Assembly (NCBI GenBank): GCA_947246015.1
Contig: CAMXQE010000014.1
Coordinates: 23,492-87,491 of the forward strand
Reading direction: 5' to 3'
Length of the DNA stretch: 64,000 nt
Source of the DNA: an uncultured Lachnospiraceae bacterium
GTDB taxonomy: Bacteria; Bacillota; Clostridia; Lachnospirales; Lachnospiraceae
The notes under the pieces were generated by a model. It was not told where the DNA came from. It worked only from the letters and a program-made list of their open reading frames with translations, and made no database searches. This document shows positions 1 to 8,870 of this stretch, piece by piece. A program made the position numbers and the translations under genes. The stretch's first letter is position 1; each line of letters begins with the position of its first letter.

Positions 1-3000
1 ACAGCCAGCAGATGACTGAGACACTTCCGCTTTCCGGTTCTCTCTCCTCCGCTCCGGTTCAGCTTCTCATCCCCCAGGGCTTTCAATATTTCCACAAAAT
101 AATCCATGCCGTATATACGGTAAACCCTGCAGATGGCTTCCGAAAAGACCGTCGGCATCTCACCCCGTTTCAGCTCCTCTTCCATGATCCGGTCTGTCAG
201 ACGGATATAGATGCGCTTTCCGGCTTCCATAAAACTCCGGCATTCTTCCCCGCTTTCGCCTAAAAGCCTCTTTCCCCTGTATTCGAACCGGACTGTCTCT
301 ATTCCGCTTTCAAAATAGCCCAGTTTTTCTAGCGCATATTCCAGTCCCCATTTCTCAAATATGTTCCGGAAAACAATCTCCTCGCTGATGATATCCAGCG
401 CACATGCCTTGACATAATCTTCCACATCCAGCAAATCTTCATTGCTTCCCCATTTTCTATATTTCCTGTCCTGACTTTCCTGAAACCGATAGGTTTCGTC
501 CATCCGGGCATAGAGAAGAAAACGCTCTGCGAACCCATCTGCACCGTCCCAGTCATCCACCGTCCGGCGTATATAACGCATCTTGGAAAATTCCAGCAGA
601 CTTTTCCAGCCGTACCGCGTTTTCTCATACCATATCTCTTCTGCCGGAACCTCTTCCAGAATCTGACGGAACAGCTCCATACCGATTTTTCCCAGTTCCC
701 CGGTTCCATATATTCCCGAGAGCACCCGTGCCGCACTCCAAAGCGCATACCGCACCGGCCGGACAGACTCCGGCAGCACATATCCCGCCACGGTTTCTCC
801 CAGCAGCTCCCGCATCCGCTGTTGCGCCCGCTCCAGCTCTTCCCCTTTCGCTTCATCCGCGGAATGTTCCATACACAGCGTCAGCAGTGTCAGTTCCCTG
901 ACCCCTTTTACTTCTTCTTCATAAAACCGGCTCCACAGTTTCCGGAACGGATATTCCCCGTCATAAGTATCCCTGTTGGCATGGTTCAGATAATCATCCA
1001 GCCGTATTGATTCTCCGTCCCCAACCGGATAACTCAGATCCGCGTTCTCACGTATCAGCTCCGCCAGTTTCTCCAGCATTCCATCCACAGTCTGACGGTC
1101 TATGTCAAAATAGGCAGCCGTCATGGCACGGTCCGCCTTATCCTGCGGATAAGCAATCGCCGCATCCTTCCGGTACAGTCCGAAGCCCTCCTGCTCCGGC
1201 TCTTCTTCCTCCGCTTCCTCCATAATCTGACACAGCAGAATCTTTTCGTTTTCCTTTGGTTCCCTCACCTGCGCCGCCAGCCGGCGCAGCTCCTTTGCCA
1301 GCCGCGTATCCTCCTGTTTCTCCTTTAGGACTTCCAGAATCAGGTCCAGCCCGCCTTCCCGCATCTTTCCGTCGCCCGCTTCTAAAAGCCTTGCCGCCGT
1401 ACCCGGAATCCTTTCCTCCCTCTGCCCCTTTAAGAATTCAATGGCATATCTTCGTATTTCTCCGTTTTTTAATCTCAGATAGCCTTCCAGCCGTTCATAA
1501 TGGGAATCCTCCAGCACGCATCCTTTTAACAGCCCGGCCGCGGCTTCCCGCGTCTCGCTCTCCTTATCTGCAAGCAGTTCCACCAGCCTGTCCACCTGTT
1601 TCTTTTCGGACGGATTATACAGCAGCATTTTCACATAATCGCCCCGGCTCCCCATGTTTGCCGCCTTCCTTATTTCACCGATATGCTCCAGTACATAATC
1701 CATCTCTTCCCTGTCATTCAGCATATGGGCAAGCAGACAAAGCTGTTTCATCACTTCCGATACGGTAATCTTCGCGCTATGCCAGGGAAATACGCACGGT
1801 TCAAACCGCACTTCCTTCGCAGGCATCTTCTTTAACAGGCAGTGCAGGAATTCCATTCTCTCTGCCGCATCCTCCGCCGACGGAAAGAAATGCAGACAGA
1901 AATCCTCCGGCCGGGAGACTTCCGGATAACAGGCGAAACCATCGGCGTCCCATTGCTCCGCATACTTCCGGTACGTCTCCAAAGTCAGGCAGCTGGAACG
2001 CCAGTATGCAGCCGTCAGTTCCAAATCAATCTTATCTTTCCGCGCACAGAGTACCTGGTTTGCCATGGAACGGCAGGCAAACCAGGTCCACTGACGTGTA
2101 TTGGAATATGCCATCACCATTAACTGGTCCCTCGTTCCGCTTCTGTGAAATTCCCGCAGCACCTCTATCGTATCGTTCCGATTGCGCTTTCCCAATCCCC
2201 ACAGCCCGATATAAATCAGAATCCTGTCCGAAGAACGGCAAAACTCCATTGCCCGTTCCCTGTCAGACAGCGCTTCCTGCAGCTGTTTCCCATACTGCTT
2301 CATCAGGAAATCCAGTCCCTTGCTGTCCCAGACATCCAGCCATTCCATCAGCATAATCCTGATGGAACCGAACCGGTACAGTTGATTTTCACAGATGCAG
2401 CCGAATATATAAGAAAAAGCTTCTATCGTCCCCCAACTCGCCCAGCGGCATACCTTCTCCCGGATTCCGTCCTGCATCCCCGCCGACAGCAGAAATCGTC
2501 CCAGCAGTTCATACAGCGATACGTCCGAACTCTTCGCGATGCCGCACACGGCATCGCGGTCTATTTCTACCGGCAGACCGGTCTGTGCATATCGTTTCTT
2601 TCCCGCCGCTTCTGTTTCTGCTTCGCCGCCTTCCCTTCCGGCCTCCGGCAGTTCCCCTCCCGTCCGTCTCCGCCCGCCGAACATCTCTTCCAGCGTCCGG
2701 ATGACCTCCTCATCCTGCGCGTCAATTGCCGCCGCAACCAAATCGGATATGCTGTCTGCCTGATAAATGTTTGTATGGTATCGGAAGTCCAGCAGTTCTT
2801 CCGGCAGTTCCTTTTTCAGATAAGCCGCCAGATTCCCTCCGTAAAAATCCAGCACCTTATAATCAGACAGCATCTGAAAGATTCTCCGCAGGCATAAAGC
2901 ATAATCCTCTCTCTGGTAAAAATTTCCCTGGGTGCCTGAAACAGTACAATTAAACCGTTTTATCTTATCTATGAAAAAGTAATATCCCTCTCTTTTTTCC

Positions 3001-3248
3001 TCCGGCACATACAGCCCGACCAATTCCCCGTAATGCTCCCTCATCATGCGGGAAGGAAGCATTCCCTCTTCCTTTATAAGCCAATAGGCTTCTTCCGGCG
3101 GCTCAACCAGTCCTTTACGGTCACCCTCTGCCCGTTCCATGCGCTCTGCCAAATCCTTCACTTCTTCCGATACCCCGGCCAGTCTCCGGTTCCACCTCTC
3201 CTGAAACTCCGCAGCCAGCTTCTTACGCGACTCATAATCATACCTCAT
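1..3248 (-). CDS. Giant HEAT-like protein, possibly DUF4132/DUF5724 class (partial)
   Basis: An open minus-strand frame without stops runs off the left edge, so only about 1,080 N-terminal residues are visible. The protein is soluble, rich in Leu, Glu, Arg, Trp and Tyr, and looks like helical repeats. A short stretch near residue 560-640 (LRLKNGEIRRYAIEFLKG) resembles a HEAT repeat. No signal peptide or membrane segment is seen. AAGGAG abuts an ATG at 3260 with no spacer, so the ATG at 3248 (MRYDYESRKK, spacer 12) was preferred; 3260 is the alternative. It is the last visible gene of the unit starting with the MoxR gene. Large DUF4132 (MolR/YehI) proteins are known beside MoxR ATPases, which suggests the name, but I cannot confirm the C-terminal domain because it lies outside the window. 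CDS is secure; family assignment is tentative. Confidence 0.8.
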   Translation of the reverse strand, partial: MRYDYESRKKLAAEFQERWNRRLAGVSEEVKDLAERMERAEGDRKGLVEPPEEAYWLIKEEGMLPSRMMREHYGELVGLYVPEEKREGYYFFIDKIKRFNCTVSGTQGNFYQREDYALCLRRIFQMLSDYKVLDFYGGNLAAYLKKELPEELLDFRYHTNIYQADSISDLVAAAIDAQDEEVIRTLEEMFGGRRRTGGELPEAGREGGEAETEAAGKKRYAQTGLPVEIDRDAVCGIAKSSDVSLYELLGRFLLSAGMQDGIREKVCRWASWGTIEAFSYIFGCICENQLYRFGSIRIMLMEWLDVWDSKGLDFLMKQYGKQLQEALSDRERAMEFCRSSDRILIYIGLWGLGKRNRNDTIEVLREFHRSGTRDQLMVMAYSNTRQWTWFACRSMANQVLCARKDKIDLELTAAYWRSSCLTLETYRKYAEQWDADGFACYPEVSRPEDFCLHFFPSAEDAAERMEFLHCLLKKMPAKEVRFEPCVFPWHSAKITVSEVMKQLCLLAHMLNDREEMDYVLEHIGEIRKAANMGSRGDYVKMLLYNPSEKKQVDRLVELLADKESETREAAAGLLKGCVLEDSHYERLEGYLRLKNGEIRRYAIEFLKGQREERIPGTAARLLEAGDGKMREGGLDLILEVLKEKQEDTRLAKELRRLAAQVREPKENEKILLCQIMEEAEEEEPEQEGFGLYRKDAAIAYPQDKADRAMTAAYFDIDRQTVDGMLEKLAELIRENADLSYPVGDGESIRLDDYLNHANRDTYDGEYPFRKLWSRFYEEEVKGVRELTLLTLCMEHSADEAKGEELERAQQRMRELLGETVAGYVLPESVRPVRYALWSAARVLSGIYGTGELGKIGMELFRQILEEVPAEEIWYEKTRYGWKSLLEFSKMRYIRRTVDDWDGADGFAERFLLYARMDETYRFQESQDRKYRKWGSNEDLLDVEDYVKACALDIISEEIVFRNIFEKWGLEYALEKLGYFESGIETVRFEYRGKRLLGESGEECRSFMEAGKRIYIRLTDRIMEEELKRGEMPTVFSEAICRVYRIYGMDYFVEILKALGDEKLNRSGGERTGKRKCLSHLLA

Positions 3249-3317
3249 CCCGTCACCCATCTCCTTTTACCTGCCCCATATTCCATTTCCCTCCGGCTCA
3301 CAAACACGCTCCAAAAG

Positions 3318-3746
3318 TCAGCACATCCAATCCAGCAGCATACAGGAAGCGGAAAGCGCCGTCAACTTCACGAATACCACCTCACTGCCTTCTTTCAGCC
3401 CTGTCTTCTCCGTCAGGGACTCCAGTTCTTTTCCATCCACAAATACCGCTATCGTCCCGTCTTTAAAAGCCTCCAGCGCATTTCTTACCGCTTCTTCCGC
3501 ATCCGGCGGCTTCCGGTTGGAATACAGCCCGTATACTGCCTTTCCCGCTGCCGCCCTGTCTGCAAGGGAAACGGCGTCCCCCCGCTCATTTCCCTCCATC
3601 CTTTCCCTGTACCGGCCAAGACAGATTTTCACCGTCTCCCGTATCAGTTCCTCCCCGCTGCTTACATACGGCGGATAATCGTATCTGCACGGCGCCAATC
3701 CGTTCCTTCCCTCTGCTATGCTTTTTACGATTATGTCCACCTTCAT
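3318..3746 (-). CDS. Small conserved protein linked to the HEAT-like giant
   Basis: 142 residues, start MKVDIIVKSIAEG. The ATG overlaps the upstream stop as ATGA and has AAGGGAG seven bases upstream, which decides this start over one nine codons earlier. No membrane segment. The C-terminal part (FVDGKELESL then GSEVVFVKLTALSAS) alternates hydrophobic strands in a way that recalls a small beta-grasp or FHA-type module, but this is only an impression. It sits 70 bases before the giant gene and is translationally coupled to the AAA/PD-(D/E)XK gene, so all three are probably made together. I do not recognise a named family. Function unknown. Confidence 0.75.
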   Translation of the reverse strand: MKVDIIVKSIAEGRNGLAPCRYDYPPYVSSGEELIRETVKICLGRYRERMEGNERGDAVSLADRAAAGKAVYGLYSNRKPPDAEEAVRNALEAFKDGTIAVFVDGKELESLTEKTGLKEGSEVVFVKLTALSASCMLLDWMC

Positions 3747-5443
3747 GCCTGTCTCCCTTTTATGACCATACATCCCTTTTTATAAAAACTGAATCCGAAT
3801 TTTCCTTTTATGACATAACCGTCATTTATCAGTCCTGCTTCATATTTCTTCTCATCTATCTGCTGCAATGCCGCCTCACACTTCTCCTGCATTTCCTCAA
3901 TACATCCCGCAGTCTTCATTTCCAGAATATAGGCATCACCTCTGAACCTGTTTTCCCTTAATGCGATATCATACCTTCCTTCTCCGCTCTCCCTGTTTGA
4001 AACAACTGCATATTTCTTCTGGCATTTTAAAAGTCCGGTAAGAAACCCGTGATAATAATCCTCTTTATAATCATAGAAACTGATGGTATCCATCAGCTGA
4101 CCGCTCACAAAAGAGGAAATTCTCTCACAATCCCCTCTTTCTATGGCGTCCATCAGCTGCGTCATATCCATCCCCTGTATCTTCCGGTCAAACCATGTCA
4201 GAATCGTATTCCGGTAAATATACCTCACTTCCTCATTCGGTATCGCCAGTTTCAGAACAATATCCCCGTTTATCATACGTTCCGATATTTTTTTCAAATA
4301 CCCAGTAAAAAAAAGAAAATTCCATAAATTATCCTGCGTTGTATCTATATCATCATAGGTAATCTCCTCATGGGCGCACTTCTCTATCGTGCCGCCCGCA
4401 ATCAATTCCTCTATTTCCATTCTGGTAGACGGGTCGGCACGCTCTATCAAATCCCTGACAATACTGTTGGATGAAGTGTTGGACCAGTAAGCCTTCGGTC
4501 CGTAACTTTTATCCGCACAGATATTTTTTACATAATTGACAACGCTCCATGGATTGTATACCTCTGATAATCCAAACAAATATCCGTCATACCACGTTTT
4601 TATCTCTTCCTGCTTATCCGCTATCCCGTAATCTTCAAGAATCTTCACCGTTTCCCTGAGTGTAAATCCAAAATATTCACCGAAATTCGGATTCAGTATG
4701 GAAATAATCTCTAAATTGTTCAATCCTGTAAAAATACTTTCTTTACTGATTCTCAGACAGCCTGTCATAACGGCAAACTCCAAACTGTCATTCGTCTTCA
4801 GGGCCGATTCCAGCAAAGAACGCATAAAGTCAACGACTTCATTATAAAAATCCCTGATATAAGCATTTTCCAGCGGAACATCATATTCATCAATTAAAAT
4901 GATGACTTTTTTCCCATAATATAATTCCAGACACTGGGACAAAAAACGCAGCGAATCATTATAATCGCTCCGCTCCGCCTTTTCCTCCATAATCCGCTGA
5001 TAACGCTCCCTGCCGCTTTCCATCCTTCTATCCTTCAAAATAAACACATGGCGTTTATATTCATCGGCAATCTGCCGTCTCAGCATCACATACGTAGTTT
5101 CAAAATCCGGCTGTCTGGCAGCTTTCAATGACAGATGGATAACCGGATACTGCCCCATCTCTTCCAGATACTTTTCACCTGCCTGCATGATATTCAATCC
5201 GTCAAAAAGATGCCTGTAATCCAGTTTACTTCCTTCCAAATCCCTTGCATCCTCAAAAAAATACTGAATCATACTCAGACTCAGCGTCTTTCCAAAACGC
5301 CTCGGACGCGTAAACAGGCTGACATCGCTTACCTTATCCAGTAAATCCCTGATTAGCAATGTCTTATCCACATAATAGCATCCCTTTTGAATCAATTTCT
5401 CAAAATTATCAATTCCTATCGGCAATGGCTTCTGTTCTTTCAC
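3743..5443 (-). CDS. AAA-ATPase-like protein with C-terminal PD-(D/E)XK nuclease domain
   Basis: 566 residues. The N-terminal AAA-ATPase-like domain starts with the family signature LPIGIDNFEKL and YYVDKTLLI. It has a P-loop variant (TRPRRFGKTLSLSM, about residues 44-57) and an acidic Walker B-like segment (VIILIDEYDVPL). The C-terminal PDDEXK_9-type region carries RYDIALRENRFRGDAYILEMK, with Asp and E-x-K as candidate catalytic residues. GTG at 5443 follows GGAGGG with five bases between; an ATG at 5494 overlaps the previous stop (ATGA) but has no ribosome site. These proteins are abundant, often multi-copy and of unknown function in gut anaerobes. Placement inside the MoxR/DUF58/transglutaminase unit is unusual for this family. 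Confidence 0.88.
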   Translation of the reverse strand: MKEQKPLPIGIDNFEKLIQKGCYYVDKTLLIRDLLDKVSDVSLFTRPRRFGKTLSLSMIQYFFEDARDLEGSKLDYRHLFDGLNIMQAGEKYLEEMGQYPVIHLSLKAARQPDFETTYVMLRRQIADEYKRHVFILKDRRMESGRERYQRIMEEKAERSDYNDSLRFLSQCLELYYGKKVIILIDEYDVPLENAYIRDFYNEVVDFMRSLLESALKTNDSLEFAVMTGCLRISKESIFTGLNNLEIISILNPNFGEYFGFTLRETVKILEDYGIADKQEEIKTWYDGYLFGLSEVYNPWSVVNYVKNICADKSYGPKAYWSNTSSNSIVRDLIERADPSTRMEIEELIAGGTIEKCAHEEITYDDIDTTQDNLWNFLFFTGYLKKISERMINGDIVLKLAIPNEEVRYIYRNTILTWFDRKIQGMDMTQLMDAIERGDCERISSFVSGQLMDTISFYDYKEDYYHGFLTGLLKCQKKYAVVSNRESGEGRYDIALRENRFRGDAYILEMKTAGCIEEMQEKCEAALQQIDEKKYEAGLINDGYVIKGKFGFSFYKKGCMVIKGRQA

Positions 5444-5490
5444 CCTGACCCTCCATTTCCTCACCCGCAGACTCATTATCCATGATTTTA

Positions 5491-7767
5491 TCATAGCATG
5501 TTTTTCCGCGAAAAACCATCCCTGACCTCTTTCAGCATCCTCACCTCATCCCCTCCTACATTCTTCCTCCCATACCAGTACCCCTCCATAACTTTCTCTA
5601 CCGCTCTCAGCCTTTCCGTCTCTTCTTCCGTCAGATTCTCCTCTTCCGAAATACGCCCAAAATACTCCCGCACCGTCTCTCCTCCCCCACGTGCTGAATA
5701 TCGCTTCGCCAAAACCGTCATCAGATAACGGAACGCCACATCCGGCTGGCTGCTCCTCCTGATATAGAGCCTCACATAAAGAAATTGTCCGAAACACACT
5801 GCTGCCATGCAGACCACCATTCCCCCAAAAAGCTTCCATATAATCCCCCACATATTTTCTTCCCTGTGTTCTTCTTCCGCGCCCTCCGCATCCGCTTCAT
5901 CCCATGCATCCGCAGCGCCGCCCGCATCCGCCTTTATTTCCTGACTGCTTTCCTCCCCGTTCTCCTCATCCTCTTTTTCAGTTTCCTCATACCACACCTG
6001 ATTGGCATCCTCTGCATTCGGCGCCGTCGGCTCCAGACGCATCCACCCGAACCCGTCCAAATAAGCCTCTACCCATACATGGGCCGTATTGCTGTGCACG
6101 GAAAACGTATGCAAATCCGGATTATCTTCATAATCCACCAGAAACCCTTCCGCCAGTCTGGCCGGAATCCCTTCGCAGCGCAGCATGGAAGCAAATGCCG
6201 TGGCGTAATGGACACAATATCCCTCCTTTCCTTCAAACAGGAACCAGTCCAGTATGTTTTCATTCTCCGGCACATCCGGATGCGTATTATAATGATACCG
6301 GTACAAATATGCTTCCAGCGCCTTACATTTTTCATAATCGCTTACGCATCCTGCCGTAATCCTCCCCGCAAGCTGCCTTACTTCTTCCGATACCGCAGGT
6401 CCCGTATCCGTATAACGCTCCCTGATTCTTTCCCTCCCTTCCGCTACTTCGTCCACAAATACGGAAAAAGGCAGTTCTTCCATTACAACACCGTAATATT
6501 CCTCCAGCTTATCATAAATCAAATGATAGGTTTCTTCCTCATATACCGTACTTCCGCCCGACTGTATGATTTCTTTCAGCTTTCCATTGGCATAATCCAT
6601 GTCGAGAAAGCAATAAGAATACGCATCCCCCTTCTTCATCTTTTTTTCCGTCCTGAGATTGTCGCCTTCCGCCTTTCCGTCCGAAACCTTTATATCCAAA
6701 AGTTTGAGCGGATGGAACAGGGAATATGTCCTGATATCCTCCATCGCTGCCTTCTGCTGCCGCACCTCCATAAAGCGGTCCAACTCCTCTTCATCCTGCA
6801 CCTTTTCAAAAATTGCATAAAGCGTCATCAGCGTATCTGCCTGATACCCCATGGTCTCTTCCGTTCCTTTCGTCTCCCACCGGCTTCCGGTGTAACTGTC
6901 ACAGATATTACCCCTCAGATAAAGATTCCGCTTCGTCCTTTCCCCCCTGATGACCAGCTGAACCATATCACGGTCCGCCAGGCCCGATGCAAGAAAAGAG
7001 GCATCCTCCCCATATCCCGTAAATCTGTAATGGAAAACCCCGTCCGTCCGGCCTGCCGCCCACCGGTACTGCACTTCGAACAGCATCCGGTCTGCAAATC
7101 CGCAGACAGAACGAACCGTTTTCACTACAAACCCCCAGTCATATGCCTCTTCCGGCGCCGGCAAAAGCATCGTCAGACATGCTGTCATGATATAAATCAC
7201 AAGAAAAGAAGGCGCCTGGGCGGAATGAAAAAAAGAAACGGTTTCCGAAGCAGAATGCAGAAAAAGTATGATTGCCAGCGCAATAACGCCTTTTGAAAAA
7301 CCGATGCCTGCTATTTCCAAACCAATCAGCAAAGCCAGAGCCGCATAACCGAACAGTATCTTTACCGTCCTTATACGGAATATTACCCGCAGCAGAAAGA
7401 CCGCAGCCAATGCCACAGCCATCAGTACGGCATGAACCCTTCCGTCTTCCTCTCCGAACCTCAGAAACCATATAAGCAGAACGGCCGCATAAATCCCTGT
7501 TCCAACCAGCACGGGCTTCGCCTGAAAAATTTCCCTTACTCCCGCAAGGATGCCTGCCATCACGGCCCAGACTATAAAGTAGGCATAAGGAACGGAAATC
7601 CTGCCCATATCCACTATCATGGTTCCTGTCAACAGATATGCCGCAAGCGGCAGCAGGACGCTTTCTAAAACCCTCTTGCCAGAAAACTTCTTCACCCATT
7701 CGGCTTTCCATTCCGTTTTCGTCCATTCCGTTTTCGTCCGTTTCGTTTTCGTCCATTCTGTTTTCAT
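5491..7767 (-). CDS. Membrane-anchored transglutaminase-like protein with DUF4129 tail
   Basis: 758 residues. Residues 30-205 hold about seven membrane helices. An extracytoplasmic part leads to a transglutaminase core near 480-585, with Cys518 (GYCVHYATAF), His563 (AHVWVEAYLDGFGW) and an acidic residue in RLEPTAP. An Ala/Glu/Asp-rich linker (about 595-645), one further helix (about 650-672) and a C-terminal cytoplasmic DUF4129-like segment (TVREYFGRI, EGYWYG) follow. The start overlaps the DUF58 stop as ATGA with GGAG eight bases upstream. The MoxR-DUF58-transglutaminase trio is widespread; it is thought to act in envelope protein processing or complex assembly, but substrates are unknown. 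The N-terminus carries KTEWT-like repeats encoded by a 15-bp tandem repeat. Confidence 0.93.
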   Translation of the reverse strand: MKTEWTKTKRTKTEWTKTEWKAEWVKKFSGKRVLESVLLPLAAYLLTGTMIVDMGRISVPYAYFIVWAVMAGILAGVREIFQAKPVLVGTGIYAAVLLIWFLRFGEEDGRVHAVLMAVALAAVFLLRVIFRIRTVKILFGYAALALLIGLEIAGIGFSKGVIALAIILFLHSASETVSFFHSAQAPSFLVIYIMTACLTMLLPAPEEAYDWGFVVKTVRSVCGFADRMLFEVQYRWAAGRTDGVFHYRFTGYGEDASFLASGLADRDMVQLVIRGERTKRNLYLRGNICDSYTGSRWETKGTEETMGYQADTLMTLYAIFEKVQDEEELDRFMEVRQQKAAMEDIRTYSLFHPLKLLDIKVSDGKAEGDNLRTEKKMKKGDAYSYCFLDMDYANGKLKEIIQSGGSTVYEEETYHLIYDKLEEYYGVVMEELPFSVFVDEVAEGRERIRERYTDTGPAVSEEVRQLAGRITAGCVSDYEKCKALEAYLYRYHYNTHPDVPENENILDWFLFEGKEGYCVHYATAFASMLRCEGIPARLAEGFLVDYEDNPDLHTFSVHSNTAHVWVEAYLDGFGWMRLEPTAPNAEDANQVWYEETEKEDEENGEESSQEIKADAGGAADAWDEADAEGAEEEHREENMWGIIWKLFGGMVVCMAAVCFGQFLYVRLYIRRSSQPDVAFRYLMTVLAKRYSARGGGETVREYFGRISEEENLTEEETERLRAVEKVMEGYWYGRKNVGGDEVRMLKEVRDGFSRKNML
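7706..7765 (-). repeat. Four-unit 15-bp tandem repeat in the transglutaminase N-terminus
   Basis: Four consecutive 15-bp units (consensus on the plus strand GTCCATTCCGTTTTC) start at 7706, 7721, 7736 and 7751. They encode the pentapeptide series KTEWT/KTKRT just after the start codon. The unit is a multiple of three, so copy-number change would keep the frame and only alter the length of the cytoplasmic N-terminus. Confidence 0.9.
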
Positions 7768-8870
7768 CCGGTTCTCTCCATATCCTGAAAAGCTTCCATA
7801 TCTGCTATATAGACATTCCGTATTCCCTGCGCTTTTGCCTGCATACTGCTCTCTATCCCCTCCCGCTTCGCAGATACTATGACAAAAGGAATGTCCTCCT
7901 GTATTTCCCGGTCCAAAGCAGCCAGACGTTCTTCAAATCCTGTTTCCTCATCGAATACATAATCTGTCACCATACGGTAAAATTCGTTGAAATCCCTTTG
8001 GGAACCAATTTCCTTTTCATACTTCACATCCAGTACGGACAGCACCTGATAACCCAGACTGTAAATATAATAAACCAGCGCAAGGACAGCTTCCCGCAGT
8101 TTATCACAGACTATAATCCTGCTTTCAAACTCCTTCTCCGTCACCCTGCCGTCCATAATGACCACGAATTCCGACAACTCCTCCACTGCCATCTTCCGTA
8201 CCATAAGTTCCTGCCGCCTTGCAGAATTTTTCCAATGAATGAGCCGTTTATTGTCCCCATTCTGATACTTCCTTACTTCGCTGTCCGCCAAAAAATCCTC
8301 TTTTCCTGTCTGCCCGCTGCTGCGGCATTCCTCCTCTTCCGTAATAAACGCAATATTATCCGGTTTCAAAAGCCTTGGTTTCACCGTGACCTTCATCTTC
8401 TGCGGCATAGGAAACCTGATTCGGAAAATCTTAAAATAATCCATGATTTCAACCGTATCCACTCCCACATAATAAATACCGGAATAGTTGCAATACAGTT
8501 CCATATCCGCTCCTGTCTTCTCTCCCGGCTCCAGTCCACGGTTCCCCAAAGCATCCTGTCCGTTCACTTCCGACAATCCCTTTAAAAACTGCAGCTTTAC
8601 ATCCCGGCAGGCCACCGCTCCCTCATTGCACAGGTGCAGCCTGTATGGAACCGGCTCCTTTTTCGTCACCCGCAGTTCCGGAATCTCCTGTGATATTTTA
8701 ATTGTCGAAAAAACATAAAGTATATAAACAACCGACAGAACCGTATTCACCACCATCAGGAAAAACAGCATATAAGGAAGATTTCCTCCCCTGAAACTGA
8801 TGAAAACCAAAGACAGAACAAACAATGCCGCGTAGACCAGTCTTCCGATGAAAATCTTTTTATTTTCCAA
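7764..8870 (-). CDS. DUF58 domain membrane protein
   Basis: 368 residues. Two membrane helices lie near residues 8-26 and 31-54, followed by an extended beta-rich part and the DUF58 signature at about 209-220 (RLIHWKNSARRQ). The C-terminal half (EFVVIMDGR onward) is likely a vWA-like fold, as is usual for DUF58. The start overlaps the MoxR gene by 11 bases and the stop overlaps the transglutaminase start by four, so the three are coupled. In characterised MoxR systems the DUF58 or vWA partner is thought to work with the ATPase as a chaperone-like assembly. Its specific client is not evident here. Confidence 0.93.
   Translation of the reverse strand: MENKKIFIGRLVYAALFVLSLVFISFRGGNLPYMLFFLMVVNTVLSVVYILYVFSTIKISQEIPELRVTKKEPVPYRLHLCNEGAVACRDVKLQFLKGLSEVNGQDALGNRGLEPGEKTGADMELYCNYSGIYYVGVDTVEIMDYFKIFRIRFPMPQKMKVTVKPRLLKPDNIAFITEEEECRSSGQTGKEDFLADSEVRKYQNGDNKRLIHWKNSARRQELMVRKMAVEELSEFVVIMDGRVTEKEFESRIIVCDKLREAVLALVYYIYSLGYQVLSVLDVKYEKEIGSQRDFNEFYRMVTDYVFDEETGFEERLAALDREIQEDIPFVIVSAKREGIESSMQAKAQGIRNVYIADMEAFQDMERTG

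Noticed and set aside
5785..7296. Long plus-strand open frame (503 codons) opposite the transglutaminase
   Set aside because: It is antisense to a well-supported gene, rich in Arg/His/Ile/Pro with no recognisable domain or ribosome site; it is a codon-bias shadow.
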